DNA of 19,840 bases from Deltaproteobacteria bacterium (GCA_019308145.1 JAFDIG010000009.1:1-19840); one strand, 5' to 3'. Shown: positions 1 through 8,868, numbered from the stretch's first letter. The notes: generated by a model from the sequence alone, not told the origin. Numbers and translations are program-made.

Positions 1-514
1 TCAGTATGATAAATGGTTAAAGTATTTGTATTGAAATCAAAATTAGCTACCTCTAATATTGCTGGATTTACAATTGTGCCTTCAAATTGATTATTTTCTA
101 CCTTATTATCCCATGAAGCAACCATTGTTTCAGTATCAAATGTATATATCAAAAGGGTTCCACCATTTTTGTATCTCTGGATATATATATTTAGATCAAT
201 AGAAGAGTTAGCTCCTTTATATATGCCATCTTTATAAGATGGACTTGCATCCTCAATTTTTGTTAAATTATATATATGAGCCTTGGCAGTCCCTGGCTTT
301 AAAATAGTTAAGGTGTTATTTATAAAATCCATCTCTACTTCTTCATTTAAATTAGGATTTACTGGTTTGCCGTAGAATATTGTTCCAAAAAAATTGCTTT
401 GAGAAAATACAGCCATATTCCTTGTATCAAAGGTATATAAGAGAAGCATACTACCATTGGTGTATCTCTGGACATATACATGTAAGTCCCCACCATAATC
501 AATATATAAGCCAC
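1..514 (-). repeat. Duplicated C-terminal domain of about 97 residues
   Basis: In the restored frame, two copies align. One has LHVYVQRYTNGSMLLLYTFD, later FINNTLTILKP; the other has LNIYIQRYKNGGTLLIYTFD, later FNTNTLTIYHT. The DNA word gtatctctg occurs at 171-179 and 462-470, exactly 291 bases (97 codons) apart and in the same frame. I do not recognise the domain. It follows the beta-helix end and may be a beta-sandwich surface or ligand-binding module. The second copy is cut by the window edge. Confidence 0.7.
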
Positions 515-807
515 TTGTATCAGGAGGGGTAAATAAAGACTCTGGATATTCATATGCACCCATATCAACTATCGCATTACCATCTCCATCACCATCCTGT
601 ACTCTTGTCTCTCCATCCTTATCAGTTGCAGGTAAATCAGGAGCAGAGTTATCCCCTTTATCTATTACAGGGGATCTTGCTTGTAAATGGAGATCCTCCT
701 TCATCAAGTATACCATTGAATTGAGTAGCTGAATCGATATCTGTAAAATCATTATTAAAAAGCTCCGCAAAAGAACCATTTGCTCCTCTTAAATAGATGT
801 CATCCCC

Positions 808-1332
808 TTTTTCTACTGCCTGATTTCCCCAAATAATATTGTTATAGATTGATGCTTCGGCATCACTATCATCTACATAAAAATAAACTCCTCCACCCCT
901 TTTTTGTGCACTGTTTTGGGTAAGTGTATTATTTATAAAGTCAATAATATCATCAGCCCCGCTAACCTTAAGGAAAGCCCCGCCACCATGATTTTGTGAG
1001 TTATTGCTTGCAAAAGTATTATTAATAAAAGTTATATCACCGTCAATATGAATTCTTGCAAAAACACCAGCCCCATTTTTTTGTGATTCATTTTCGACAA
1101 AAGAGTTGTTCATAAATATGATATCCCCATCGGTAACACTTCTTGCTAAGGCTCCTCCACCATACTCATCTGCTTTATTTTTCGTAAAAACATTATTAAT
1201 AAGGATTATATCACCTTTGGTCTTGACTCTTGCCCGAATACCACCACCATTGTGAACAGCATGATTGTCCATGAATATGCAATTCTTTACTGTTATATCA
1301 CCTGTACCATTTGTTATTAAGATTCCACCACC
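808..1332 (-). repeat. Six tandem 28-30 residue beta-helix coils in the coding sequence
   Basis: On the minus strand, GGG- or GAG-led units begin at 1332, 1248, 1161, 1074, 987 and 897. The middle units follow GGG-x8-GD-I-x-INN-x-F-x9. Each unit ends in an Asn-rich turn. The regular length of 28, 29, 29, 29, 30 and 30 residues fits one coil of a parallel beta-helix with the INN(T/S)F ladder in a fixed place. Confidence 0.85.
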
Positions 1333-1800
1333 TCAATTTGCATTCCCTTTCTTGACTGTTAGGCCCTGAATGAATATATCTCTTCCCTCTTCGTTCTTGA
1401 GGCGAAGTACATGTCCAGCATTATTTCCGTCAAGTACAGTTGAACTTGCTCCTGCTCCTATGATGGTGAGAGAAAAATTTTCACCTACTGCAGCAACATA
1501 ATGAAAATTTCCAACATATGTGCCTGCTGCAATATATATAGTATCATCCTCACCATTGTTTTGGGCGGTAGTAAGAGCTGCTTGCAGATCCTTATCAGCT
1601 GGCACATTAATGATAGCTGAAAAACCTATATTGTTAAAAATGAAGATAGTGCAAAAAATCGTAATAAAAAAGGAAAATAAAGTTTTTTTCATCTTTTCCT
1701 CCCCTTTATGATTGAATAAGAAAAAGCTTTTCTAATTATTGGAATATATCATATCTATTAAAGGGAGTAATGAATTTTAAATTGAAGTTTTTAGGAGAGG

Positions 1801-4104
1801 CTACTTCCTTTTTAATTCCAGTGCTTCTAAGATCTTATCAGGGGTTATTGGGGTAGACTTTATTCGCACACCAATAGCATCATAGATAGCATTTGCAATA
1901 GCAGGCATGATGGAACCTATCCCTGGAGATTCTCCACCACCTTTATGTCCATAACAATAGCCAGGTTCGTTAGATTCAACAAAAATCTTCTCAATAGAGG
2001 GTAAATTTAGAGAAAGAGGCAAATAATAGGAAGTTAAATTGGAATTTAGCAACATTCCTTTGTAATCAGTTTTTCTTTCTTCCAGTAAAGTAGCCCCTAG
2101 GCCTTGCATTGTTGCACCATCTACTTGGCCCTCTATCATCATTCGGTCGATTACCTTGCCACAATCATCGGCAACGATAACTTTCAAAATCTTTATTTGA
2201 CCTGTCTCAATCTCTACTTCCACTTCAACAACAACCGTATCGTAATATGTGGCACTGACACTATGACCATAATGAGTTGGGTTATCAGCTCCTAATGTAT
2301 ATTCTGTCGGGCGCTCATCAATACCTCGCACCACAATCATTGCTGATCCGCGTTTACCATGGATAACATAATTAGCTATATCAGCGAGGGAGACTGATTT
2401 TTTGGGTGATTTTTTAACAAAAACTTTACCTTCTTTAAATTCCAGTTCTTCTTTTTTATATCCAAGCATTTCTGAAGCAGATGCAATGCACTCTTTTTTC
2501 ATTTCTTGACATGCTAAATATGTAGCTTGTACTCCTGTTGACATTACCCTTGAACCAAGGTAACCCCAAGCCCATGGCACTATATCTGAATCAAAAGGCA
2601 AAACATCAATATCTTTAAGAGGGATACCTAATTCTTCAGCGGCAGTCATTGCAAAAGCATTATGAGAGCCTTGTCCTGTATCAGCTTCACCAGTGAGAAG
2701 TTGAATCTTGCCATCTTCAATAAGCTTAAGATAGGTAACCGACCCATATGATCCATTTGTTGTCCGATCATCAGTTTCATGACAGGTTGAAGCTATACCA
2801 ATTCCTCGATTAGGCTTTTTATTATTTTTTTTCTCTCTCCAGTTGGCATATTCAGTGGCTTTTTTAATGCATTCAATAAGTCCGCAACTGTTAAGATGCC
2901 ATCCATGAGGTGTAATGTCGCCTTTACGATTGGCATTTTTTAACTTGAGATCAACAATACTCATACCAAGTTTTTCAGCTAATATATCGAGCATTTGTTC
3001 CCTGCCAAAAGCCATCTGAACATCCCCAAAGCTTCTATAAGTTCCAATAGCAGCTTTGTTTGTATAAACAGCTTTAGCCTCATGTTTTACATTTTTTATT
3101 CTATAAAGACCATCGTTTCTTAAACACATATGGGTTAGCATCCGCTTGATCATATATAGATATGCCCCTTGATCTAACAGAAATCTTGTATGTTCGGCAG
3201 TTATGGTTCCATCTTTCTTTGCTCCTAACTTCCAATTGATCCTTATACCGCTACGGTAACGCATAACAGCAAAATCTTCAGAACGATTTAAGATGATTTT
3301 AACTGGCCTTATTGTTTTCATTGCTAAAAGAGCTGTTATATGGTGCACTTGTAGACCTGTAAACTTGGCACCAAAGGCACCTCCTACATTGTATTGAATC
3401 ACCCTTATCTTACTAATGGGGATATTTAAAACTCGAGCAAGTTCATCTCTGATATTTGAGGGCCAAGTGCTGCTGACCCATACAGTGAGATGATCCGATG
3501 TATCATAGTTTGCCACACATACATCTGGTTCCATGTAAGCTTGATTTACAGGTGCTATTTCAAATTTATCCTCAACAACTACATCTGCTTCATGAAATCC
3601 TTTTTCAATATTCCCTCTTTCAATATTTACTTCAAATGCGATATTATTCTTTACATCTTTGAGTTCAGGATGTATCTGTGGAGCATCATCCTTGATCGCT
3701 TCTTCTACATCAAAAACTGCAGGAAGCTCTTCATAATCAATTTTAATAAGATCAAGAGCTTCATCAGCTATATCTTGATCAATTGCTGCTACTGCCGCAA
3801 CCTCTTGTCCAGCAAATCGCACATGTTTATCCCAAGAGAGGAGCGGCTCATCTCTTCCATCAATACCAAAAAGAAGAGAATGAGGGACATCATCTGCTGT
3901 TACAATTGCTTTAACACCAGGGAGCTTCTTTGCTTTGCTAATATCAATATTTAAAATCCGAGCATGCGCATAAGGGGATCTTAAAATTTTCCCGTACAGC
4001 ATACCTGGCAGAATAATGTCCCCTGTATAAATAGCTTTGCCCGTAACCTTATTAAGGGAATCAAGGTTATGAACCTTTTTACCTATAACAGTATAATGTT
4101 TCAT
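1801..4104 (-). CDS. Molybdenum hydroxylase large (Moco-binding) subunit B, xanthine dehydrogenase/aldehyde oxidase family
   Basis: This 767-residue protein has the usual length for the molybdopterin subunit of three-subunit molybdenum hydroxylases. The a/b hammerhead domain occupies roughly residues 12-120 (LNKVTGKAIYTGDI, SPYAHARI). The Moco domains follow: GGAFGAKF (Phe244), TYRSFGDVQ (Arg357), GEADTGQGSH (Gln478), and the catalytic glutamate in KGGGESPG (Glu725). The position of bovine XO Glu802 is Phe248, so purine-type binding is unlikely. It is the last gene of the operon, 173 bp after a paralogous large subunit. No small subunits of its own lie next to it, so it probably shares the FAD and 2Fe-2S subunits at 7061 and 6590. 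The start is supported by AGGAAAC upstream. Family assignment is secure; the substrate is unknown. Confidence 0.92.
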   Translation of the reverse strand: MKHYTVIGKKVHNLDSLNKVTGKAIYTGDIILPGMLYGKILRSPYAHARILNIDISKAKKLPGVKAIVTADDVPHSLLFGIDGRDEPLLSWDKHVRFAGQEVAAVAAIDQDIADEALDLIKIDYEELPAVFDVEEAIKDDAPQIHPELKDVKNNIAFEVNIERGNIEKGFHEADVVVEDKFEIAPVNQAYMEPDVCVANYDTSDHLTVWVSSTWPSNIRDELARVLNIPISKIRVIQYNVGGAFGAKFTGLQVHHITALLAMKTIRPVKIILNRSEDFAVMRYRSGIRINWKLGAKKDGTITAEHTRFLLDQGAYLYMIKRMLTHMCLRNDGLYRIKNVKHEAKAVYTNKAAIGTYRSFGDVQMAFGREQMLDILAEKLGMSIVDLKLKNANRKGDITPHGWHLNSCGLIECIKKATEYANWREKKNNKKPNRGIGIASTCHETDDRTTNGSYGSVTYLKLIEDGKIQLLTGEADTGQGSHNAFAMTAAEELGIPLKDIDVLPFDSDIVPWAWGYLGSRVMSTGVQATYLACQEMKKECIASASEMLGYKKEELEFKEGKVFVKKSPKKSVSLADIANYVIHGKRGSAMIVVRGIDERPTEYTLGADNPTHYGHSVSATYYDTVVVEVEVEIETGQIKILKVIVADDCGKVIDRMMIEGQVDGATMQGLGATLLEERKTDYKGMLLNSNLTSYYLPLSLNLPSIEKIFVESNEPGYCYGHKGGGESPGIGSIMPAIANAIYDAIGVRIKSTPITPDKILEALELKRK

Positions 4105-4128
4105 TTTTTGTTTCCTAAAAAATAATAT

Positions 4129-4151
4129 AAAGATATAAAAGGTATATCTTT
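4129..4151. other. Inverted repeat in the leader of large subunit B
   Basis: A perfect 8-bp inverted repeat (AAAGATAT / ATATCTTT) with a 7-nt spacer lies 25 bases upstream of the ATG at 4104. The surrounding CCTAAAAA and TTTTTAGG can form an alternative outer stem. It could be an mRNA hairpin controlling processing or translation of the second large subunit. It could also be a short operator, since its GATAT/ATATC arms resemble the half-sites found at the three promoters, but with much closer spacing. Function not established. Confidence 0.35.
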
Positions 4152-4277
4152 TTAGGAATAAAATTTTTCAATAGGAGGGTTTTTGATATTTGAGATCCCA
4201 CAACCCTTTTAGATCCTAATAAGGATATCATTCCAATAGATTAACAAATGAAAATATTATATTTCCCTTACCACTTT

Positions 4278-6560
4278 TTATTTAATTTTGTTTTTCATTT
4301 CTTTAAGCTTTTTTAACATTTTTTCAGCTGTAATAGGAAGCTCTTTTATACGAATTCCTGTGGCATTGTATATAGCATTAGTTATTGCAGCCATTACAGG
4401 GTTTAAAGCAGGCTCTCCTATACCTTTTGCCCCATATGGTCCCTCTGGGTCAACAGGTTCAACAAGAATTGGCTTTATTTCTGGGACATCCATTACGCAA
4501 GGGATTACGTAATCTAAGAAATCTGGATTAATAAGTTTGCCTTTATCATCAAGAGCCATATTCTCCATTAAAGTCCAACCCAAACCTTGAGCTACACCTC
4601 CTTGAATTTGACCCTCAACCGCCATTGGATTTATTGCCCTTCCAATGTCATTAGCTGCAACATAGTCTGTAACAGTGATTTGTCCTGTGTCAGGATCTAC
4701 CTCAACTTCGGCGATATGGCAGCCAAAAGGATAAGCTGGGGAGATATTCCCATACTTAGTTTTTGGATCTGGTAATTCTGTTGGGGGCTTATAGAAACCA
4801 ACTCCAACAACAGGGGCACCAGCACGTTTAAAAGTTGCCATTTCAGCCACCTCTTTAAAAGAAACGCTTTTTTGAGGTGAGCTTTTTAAGAAAAATTTAC
4901 CTTTCTTACATTCTACTTCATCAGGAGGGGCCTGAAGCATGTCAGCTGCTACAGCTGCTAATTGCTTAAATGCATCTTCGGCTGCTTTTAATACACCATT
5001 TCCACCCATTAAAGTTCCTCTTGTGGCAAAGCTACCCATTCCAAATGGACTTATATCAGTATCAACCTGTTCAACGGTTATTATATCAAGAGGCACGCCT
5101 AAACGCTCTGCAACAATCTGCGCAAAAACAGTCTTTTGACCTTGTCCCATATCAGATTCTCCATAGTAAACTGTTACATTTCCATCACGGCCAATCCTTA
5201 CGATTCCAGCTCCACCATCAAATTCACGTGCAAATGCTCTATTCCCAGAAACATGATTACAGCAAGCTAACCCTATTCCTCTAAAAAATTTTCTCTTTTT
5301 TCGTTTTTGATTCCAATTAGCTTTTTTTGTTGCTAAAAGCACGCAATCTTTAAGCCCATTACTTGTTATTTTCCAGCCATGAATACTAACTTCATTTTCT
5401 CCTATACCATTTTTAAGGCGAAGTTCAGCTGGATCAATGTTAAGCTCCTCAGCAATCATGTCAAGAGCAGATTCCAGAACAAAGGTCATCTGTGAGTTTC
5501 CAAAACCACGAAAACAACTTGTAGGCACAGTATTAGTATAAACTGTATGACCTATTGCTCGTACACTTTTGAATCTATAAAGTGAGTCTGGTCTATAACA
5601 TGCTGTTGCCACTATAACTGGGGCATATACAGTACGAGCACCATTGGTTCCAACAATATGAACATCTTTGCCTGTAATAAAACCATCCTTAGTTACCCCA
5701 AGTTTGATATCAATATACATAGCTACTCTTGGATTCCCACCAACAAAGTCATCAAATCGAGTATTTATTAATTTGACTGGTTGGCCTGCTTTTTGAGCTA
5801 AAACAATTGTTATAAGATGAACATTATTCTCCATCTTAGCGCCAAAGCCACCACCATAATCTGGAACTATTACCCTTAACTTATCTAAGCTTATTCCTAA
5901 TGCTTTAGCATAAGTTATTCTCATCATGTTTGGGATCTGTGTTCCAGTCCAAAGTGTGATCCGTCCAGATAGATCAACACTTGCAAGAGCTCCCATTGGT
6001 TCTAAATAAGCTTGATAGACTTGATTTGTATAAAATCTATCTTTATAAACAAAATAAGAGTTTTTAAGATCCTGATCCACATCACCAGCTTCAATTTTGA
6101 ATTCAGCAGCCAAGTTATTTTCTTTGTTTTCATGAACAAGAGGAGCGTCTGGTTTCATTGCTTCAACAGGGTCAAATACAGCTGGTAATTCAGTATACTC
6201 CACTTTGATCAGATCCAGAGCCTCTTCAGCAATATCTTCGTCAACAGCTGCTACTGCTGCGACTTCATCTCCATAGAAACGAACCTTCCCATCAGCTAAT
6301 ATTGTCCAGTCCTCAGAACGTGGACCAAATTTTATCCGTGGGGTATCATCGTAAGTTATAACAGCTTTTACACCCCTAAGAGATTTAGCTTTAGATATAT
6401 CAATATGATCTATACGGGCATGAGCATAAGGGCTTCTTAAGACTCGCCCATAAAGCATATTTGGCAAAACTAAATCTGATACAAATTCTGTTTTACCTGT
6501 AGCTTTGTTAAGCCCGTCTATTTGCGGATATGATTTATTAACTATATCAAATTCTGACAT
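4278..6560 (-). CDS. Molybdenum hydroxylase large (Moco-binding) subunit A
   Basis: This is a 760-residue Moco-binding subunit. I chose the ATG at 6560 (MSEFDIVNK), preceded by AGGGGGAAA; an open frame extends to 6614 but would overlap the 2Fe-2S gene and lacks an RBS. Hammerhead domain: LNKATGKTEFVSDL, SPYAHARI. Moco motifs: GGGFGAKM (Phe239), CFRGFGNSQ (Arg351), GESDMGQGQ (Gln473), catalytic Glu716 in KGIGEP. The residue matching bovine Glu802 is Met243, while the Arg880 equivalent is kept. It lies 29 bp after the 2Fe-2S gene in a FAD, 2Fe-2S, large-subunit order, so it is the natural catalytic partner of those two subunits. The reaction would be hydroxylation of an activated carbon with water, passing electrons through 2Fe-2S centres to FAD. 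The substrate is not determined. Confidence 0.93.
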   Translation of the reverse strand: MSEFDIVNKSYPQIDGLNKATGKTEFVSDLVLPNMLYGRVLRSPYAHARIDHIDISKAKSLRGVKAVITYDDTPRIKFGPRSEDWTILADGKVRFYGDEVAAVAAVDEDIAEEALDLIKVEYTELPAVFDPVEAMKPDAPLVHENKENNLAAEFKIEAGDVDQDLKNSYFVYKDRFYTNQVYQAYLEPMGALASVDLSGRITLWTGTQIPNMMRITYAKALGISLDKLRVIVPDYGGGFGAKMENNVHLITIVLAQKAGQPVKLINTRFDDFVGGNPRVAMYIDIKLGVTKDGFITGKDVHIVGTNGARTVYAPVIVATACYRPDSLYRFKSVRAIGHTVYTNTVPTSCFRGFGNSQMTFVLESALDMIAEELNIDPAELRLKNGIGENEVSIHGWKITSNGLKDCVLLATKKANWNQKRKKRKFFRGIGLACCNHVSGNRAFAREFDGGAGIVRIGRDGNVTVYYGESDMGQGQKTVFAQIVAERLGVPLDIITVEQVDTDISPFGMGSFATRGTLMGGNGVLKAAEDAFKQLAAVAADMLQAPPDEVECKKGKFFLKSSPQKSVSFKEVAEMATFKRAGAPVVGVGFYKPPTELPDPKTKYGNISPAYPFGCHIAEVEVDPDTGQITVTDYVAANDIGRAINPMAVEGQIQGGVAQGLGWTLMENMALDDKGKLINPDFLDYVIPCVMDVPEIKPILVEPVDPEGPYGAKGIGEPALNPVMAAITNAIYNATGIRIKELPITAEKMLKKLKEMKNKIK

Positions 6561-6589
6561 AAAATTTCCCCCTACATACAGATAATTTT

Positions 6590-7057
6590 CTATCTTTTTG
6601 TAGATGCTGCACAAGATTTTATAGCTTCAACGATTTTGTTATAACCAGTACAGCGGCAAAGATTTCCGGCGATAGCCTCCTTTATTTCAAGGTCATTAGG
6701 CTGAGGGTTTTTATTCAATAATGCTTTTGCAGTCATGATCATCCCAGGTGTGCAAAAACCACACTGGACTGCACCTTTTTCTACAAAGGCAATTTGTAAT
6801 GGATCTGGTTTGCCTTTCCCTAACCCTTCTATAGTCAATACCTCTTTGCCGTTAGCTTGAAGTGCTAAAATCAGACATGACTTAACTGGTTCTCCATCAA
6901 GTAATACTGTACAGGAACCGCATTCTCCTAATCCGCAACCTTTTTTTGTTCCAGTCAAGCCAAGATCCTCACGAAGGAGATCTAAAAGTGTGCGATTAGG
7001 TTTGATCTCTAAATCGTACCTTTCGCCGTTTACTGTAATTGTTAATGGTATTTTCAT
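6590..7057 (-). CDS. Molybdenum hydroxylase 2Fe-2S subunit (minus-strand operon)
   Basis: This 155-residue electron-transfer subunit carries both 2Fe-2S clusters of the family. The plant-ferredoxin-type cluster uses Cys41, Cys46, Cys49 and Cys61 (GCGLGECGSC, then SC). The second, all-helical cluster uses Cys99, Cys102, Cys134 and Cys136 (QCGFCTPGM, NLCRCTGY). All eight cysteines are present, so the protein should be functional. It starts three bases after the FAD gene stop and is followed after 29 bp by large subunit A, so translation is probably coupled. It would carry electrons from the Mo site of subunit A, and perhaps also subunit B, to the FAD subunit. It has the typical length and no extra domains. 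It is paralogous to the gene at 15563. Confidence 0.96.
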   Translation of the reverse strand: MKIPLTITVNGERYDLEIKPNRTLLDLLREDLGLTGTKKGCGLGECGSCTVLLDGEPVKSCLILALQANGKEVLTIEGLGKGKPDPLQIAFVEKGAVQCGFCTPGMIMTAKALLNKNPQPNDLEIKEAIAGNLCRCTGYNKIVEAIKSCAASTKR

Positions 7058-7060
7058 TTT

Positions 7061-7954
7061 TTATCCATCCTTATTAAAAAGAATATTAAGGACCTTTGTT
7101 GCAGTCCTTCTAACATAAACATCTACGATATCTTTTCTATATTCTGCCGTTGCCCTAATATCAGTAATTGGTTGTGTTGCAGCAACAGCAGCCTTTGCTG
7201 CTATTGGGATCTTTTTTATGGCTTTTTCATAAGAGAGATCAGTTAGCTCAGCCTCAGCTTCTAATGCCCGAATAGGTGTAGGGGCAACACCACCCATGGC
7301 AATAGCCACATTCTTAAGTTTTTCCCCTGATTCATCCAATTCCCCGTGAAAAGCAACCCCAACAAGGGCAAGATCAACCCCACGTCTTCGTGTTAATTTT
7401 AGATATGCGTTTGCTTTACGCCTGCTTTTTGTTTTAGGAATGATAATTTCCTTTAGTAGCTGATCTGGTTCAAGTAAAGTGGTACCAGGTCCAGTAAAAA
7501 AGGATGATATGGGAAGATTTTTTTCATTTTTTGAATCAGCTATTACAATCTTAGCATTTAATGCAAGAAGAGGAGGAGCTGAATCAGCTGCTGGCGAGGC
7601 ATTGCATAGATTACCCCCTATTGTGGCTACATTTCTAATTTGCCAGGAACCAATCATTCCTGTTGCTTCAGCTAAAACGGTTGCTTCATTTCTTATAATA
7701 GGATGACTGGCTATATAAGAATGTTTTGCAAGAGCCCCAATACGAATTTCAGAAGGTTCATCATTTATATAATCTAAGTCATTGATCTCTAAGAGGTTGA
7801 GCAGATGGTGTGGAAGAATCTTTTTTTGTTTCATAGCTAAGAGCAGATCTGTTCCACCTGCTATGACTTTTATTTCTGTTCCATATTTTTCTAATATAGT
7901 TAAAGCCTCTTTAATAGTTTCAGCTGTATGATATTCAAAAGGGCGTATTCTCAT
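7061..7954 (-). CDS. Molybdenum hydroxylase FAD-binding subunit (minus-strand operon)
   Basis: This is a 297-residue FAD subunit of the CoxM/XdhB type. The FAD-binding signatures are AGGTDLLLAMK (residues 32-42) and TIGGNLCNASPAAD (111-124). A C-terminal CO-dehydrogenase flavoprotein domain follows, with GGVAPTPIRA. There is no cysteine-rich insertion of the kind seen in 4-hydroxybenzoyl-CoA reductase. I chose the ATG at 7954 because GAGGG sits just before it; a GTG at 7966 is in frame but lies inside that RBS. It is the first gene of the minus operon, about 50 bases downstream of the predicted transcription start. The subunit would receive electrons from the 2Fe-2S subunit and pass them to an unknown acceptor (NAD or ferredoxin). 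It is paralogous to the gene at 14685. Confidence 0.95.
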   Translation of the reverse strand: MRIRPFEYHTAETIKEALTILEKYGTEIKVIAGGTDLLLAMKQKKILPHHLLNLLEINDLDYINDEPSEIRIGALAKHSYIASHPIIRNEATVLAEATGMIGSWQIRNVATIGGNLCNASPAADSAPPLLALNAKIVIADSKNEKNLPISSFFTGPGTTLLEPDQLLKEIIIPKTKSRRKANAYLKLTRRRGVDLALVGVAFHGELDESGEKLKNVAIAMGGVAPTPIRALEAEAELTDLSYEKAIKKIPIAAKAAVAATQPITDIRATAEYRKDIVDVYVRRTATKVLNILFNKDG

Positions 7955-8002
7955 TTTTTCCCTCACTTGTTTAAAATTTTTAGTAAAAGTTAATTTAATA
8001 TT

Positions 8003-8022
8003 ATATGCAATATGTAATATAT
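8003..8022 (-). promoter_or_regulatory. Putative GntR operator at the minus-operon promoter
   Basis: The minus strand reads ATATAT-TACATAT-TGCATAT, which matches the ATATAT-N7-TACATAT pattern found at the two other promoters with one mismatch. It covers the -10 box. A wider imperfect palindrome (8 of 11 pairs) spans 7998-8020. Binding here would block the polymerase. Assignment to the regulator at 8177 is inference from position and repetition. Confidence 0.5.
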
Positions 8023-8039
8023 CACAAAAAAAATGTCAA
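8011..8039 (-). promoter_or_regulatory. Promoter of the minus-strand molybdenum hydroxylase operon
   Basis: On the minus strand, TTGACA (8039-8034) is a perfect -35 box. It is followed by a 17-nt spacer and the -10-like TACATA (8016-8011), giving a start near 8004, about 50 bases before the ATG at 7954. The -10 matches the consensus poorly and lies inside the putative operator at 8003-8022, which suggests control by a DNA-binding regulator. Confidence 0.6.
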
Positions 8040-8176
8040 GAAAAATTTTATTAAAAAAATTTTGTAACTAATTTTTATTTTTTTGGATATACTCCTTTAA
8101 GAAAATAAAAGATAATTTATGAGTTAGCTATAATTTTTGACTCTTTAGTTAAAATAAAATTTTAGTAAAACTCTTT

Positions 8177-8848
8177 TTATTCTGTTGAATCATGATGATA
8201 TTGTAAAACAGCCTTTTTGCTTCTTTCTAAATGATATTCCATTGCTTCTCTTGCCTCTAATTTAAGCCCCTTAGAAATAAAATCCAATACCTTTTGATGC
8301 TCATCTATTACCTCTTCCATCCTTTTTGGATCCTTTAAAGCCTCTGATCCCATAATTTGAATTAAATCTCGAATATTTTCCATAATTGCAATTAACCTTC
8401 TGTTACCATACATTTCACATAAGGATATATGAAAGATTCTATCAACATGAAGAAAATCAATGTAGTTTTGGTTTTTTATAGTCTTTTTTTGTTTTTCGAT
8501 AGTTTTCTGAAGTTTTTTTAAATTATATTTTTGATAATTTTCTGCAACCCTTTCAACAACCGCAATTTCTATTACATTTCGAAGTTCAAAAACTTCTTCA
8601 ATATCCCTTTTTGTGAAATGACGAATGATAATACCTCGGCGGGGGAGAAAGATGACCAACCCTTGGGCAGATAATTCTAATAAAGCTTCCCTTACAGGAG
8701 TTCTTGAAATCCCAAGTTCTTCAGCAAGATTTTTCTCATTATATATTTCCCCAGGTTGTAAACTGCCATCTAAAATAGAGTCCCGCAATTTTTCATATGC
8801 GAGTTTTGCCAACGGAATTGGTTGAGAAATAGATCCCAATCTTTTCAT
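8177..8848 (-). CDS. GntR-family transcriptional regulator with FCD ligand-binding domain
   Basis: The 223-residue protein has an N-terminal winged helix (YEKLRDSILDGSLQPGE; recognition helix region LAEELGISRTPVREAL, residues 41-56) and a C-terminal all-helical FCD domain. The FCD metal-binding set appears complete: Asp136, His140, His184 and His206. Such domains usually bind a small carboxylated metabolite together with a metal ion, which fits control of a catabolic operon by its acid substrate or an intermediate. It lies between the two molybdenum hydroxylase operons. Its own promoter and those of both operons carry the same inverted repeat, so it is probably an autoregulated local repressor. 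The start has GGAG upstream. Family very sure; target sites and ligand inferred. Confidence 0.94.
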   Translation of the reverse strand: MKRLGSISQPIPLAKLAYEKLRDSILDGSLQPGEIYNEKNLAEELGISRTPVREALLELSAQGLVIFLPRRGIIIRHFTKRDIEEVFELRNVIEIAVVERVAENYQKYNLKKLQKTIEKQKKTIKNQNYIDFLHVDRIFHISLCEMYGNRRLIAIMENIRDLIQIMGSEALKDPKRMEEVIDEHQKVLDFISKGLKLEAREAMEYHLERSKKAVLQYHHDSTE

Positions 8849-8868
8849 TATTTTTCTCCAAGTTCAAA

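Larger units (their letters stand above)
1..1692 (-). pseudogene. Secreted right-handed beta-helix repeat protein, interrupted by a stop codon and a frameshift; 3' end outside window
   Basis: The N terminus is a clear signal peptide: MKK followed by a hydrophobic stretch ending near GFSA. It is followed by a pectate-lyase-like start (VPADKDLQAAL, IYIAAGTYVG, GASSTVLDG) typical of exported beta-helix proteins. The frame is then broken by TGA at 1333-1335 but continues without interruption in the same frame as GGGILITNG, through six 28-30 residue GGG repeats. Around 695-700 the reading shifts by one base: the intact frame resumes as DLHLQARSPVIDKG and ends the helix with VDMGAYEYP, a common terminus in this class. 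It then stays open to the window edge through a duplicated C-terminal domain. The start at 1692 has a good RBS (GGGGAGG). The protein was probably exported to the cell surface or periplasm; its ligand is unknown. Two lesions in one gene suggest decay, although sequencing error could explain either one. Its neighbours give no functional link. Confidence 0.8.

Noticed and set aside
359..568. Minus-strand 69-codon open frame
   Set aside because: It is out of frame with the conserved SPVIDKG...MGAYEY and QRY repeat frame that runs through the same DNA; it is a shadow.
1333..1335. TGA in the beta-helix gene as selenocysteine or recoded tryptophan
   Set aside because: Beta-helix coils have no redox role, I saw no selenocysteine insertion hairpin after it, and the other genes end normally with TGA stops. 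A nonsense mutation or sequencing error is simpler.
3490..3954. Plus-strand 154-codon open frame
   Set aside because: It lies wholly antisense to well-conserved Moco-subunit sequence, and its Cys/Tyr/Ile-rich composition is typical of AT-rich antisense frames.
6561..6614. Longer N terminus for large subunit A
   Set aside because: It would overlap the 2Fe-2S gene and lacks an RBS; the ATG at 6560 follows AGGGGGAAA and begins at a normal position for the family.
7955..7966. GTG start at 7966 for the FAD subunit
   Set aside because: The GTG is part of the GTGAGGG ribosome binding region serving the ATG at 7954.
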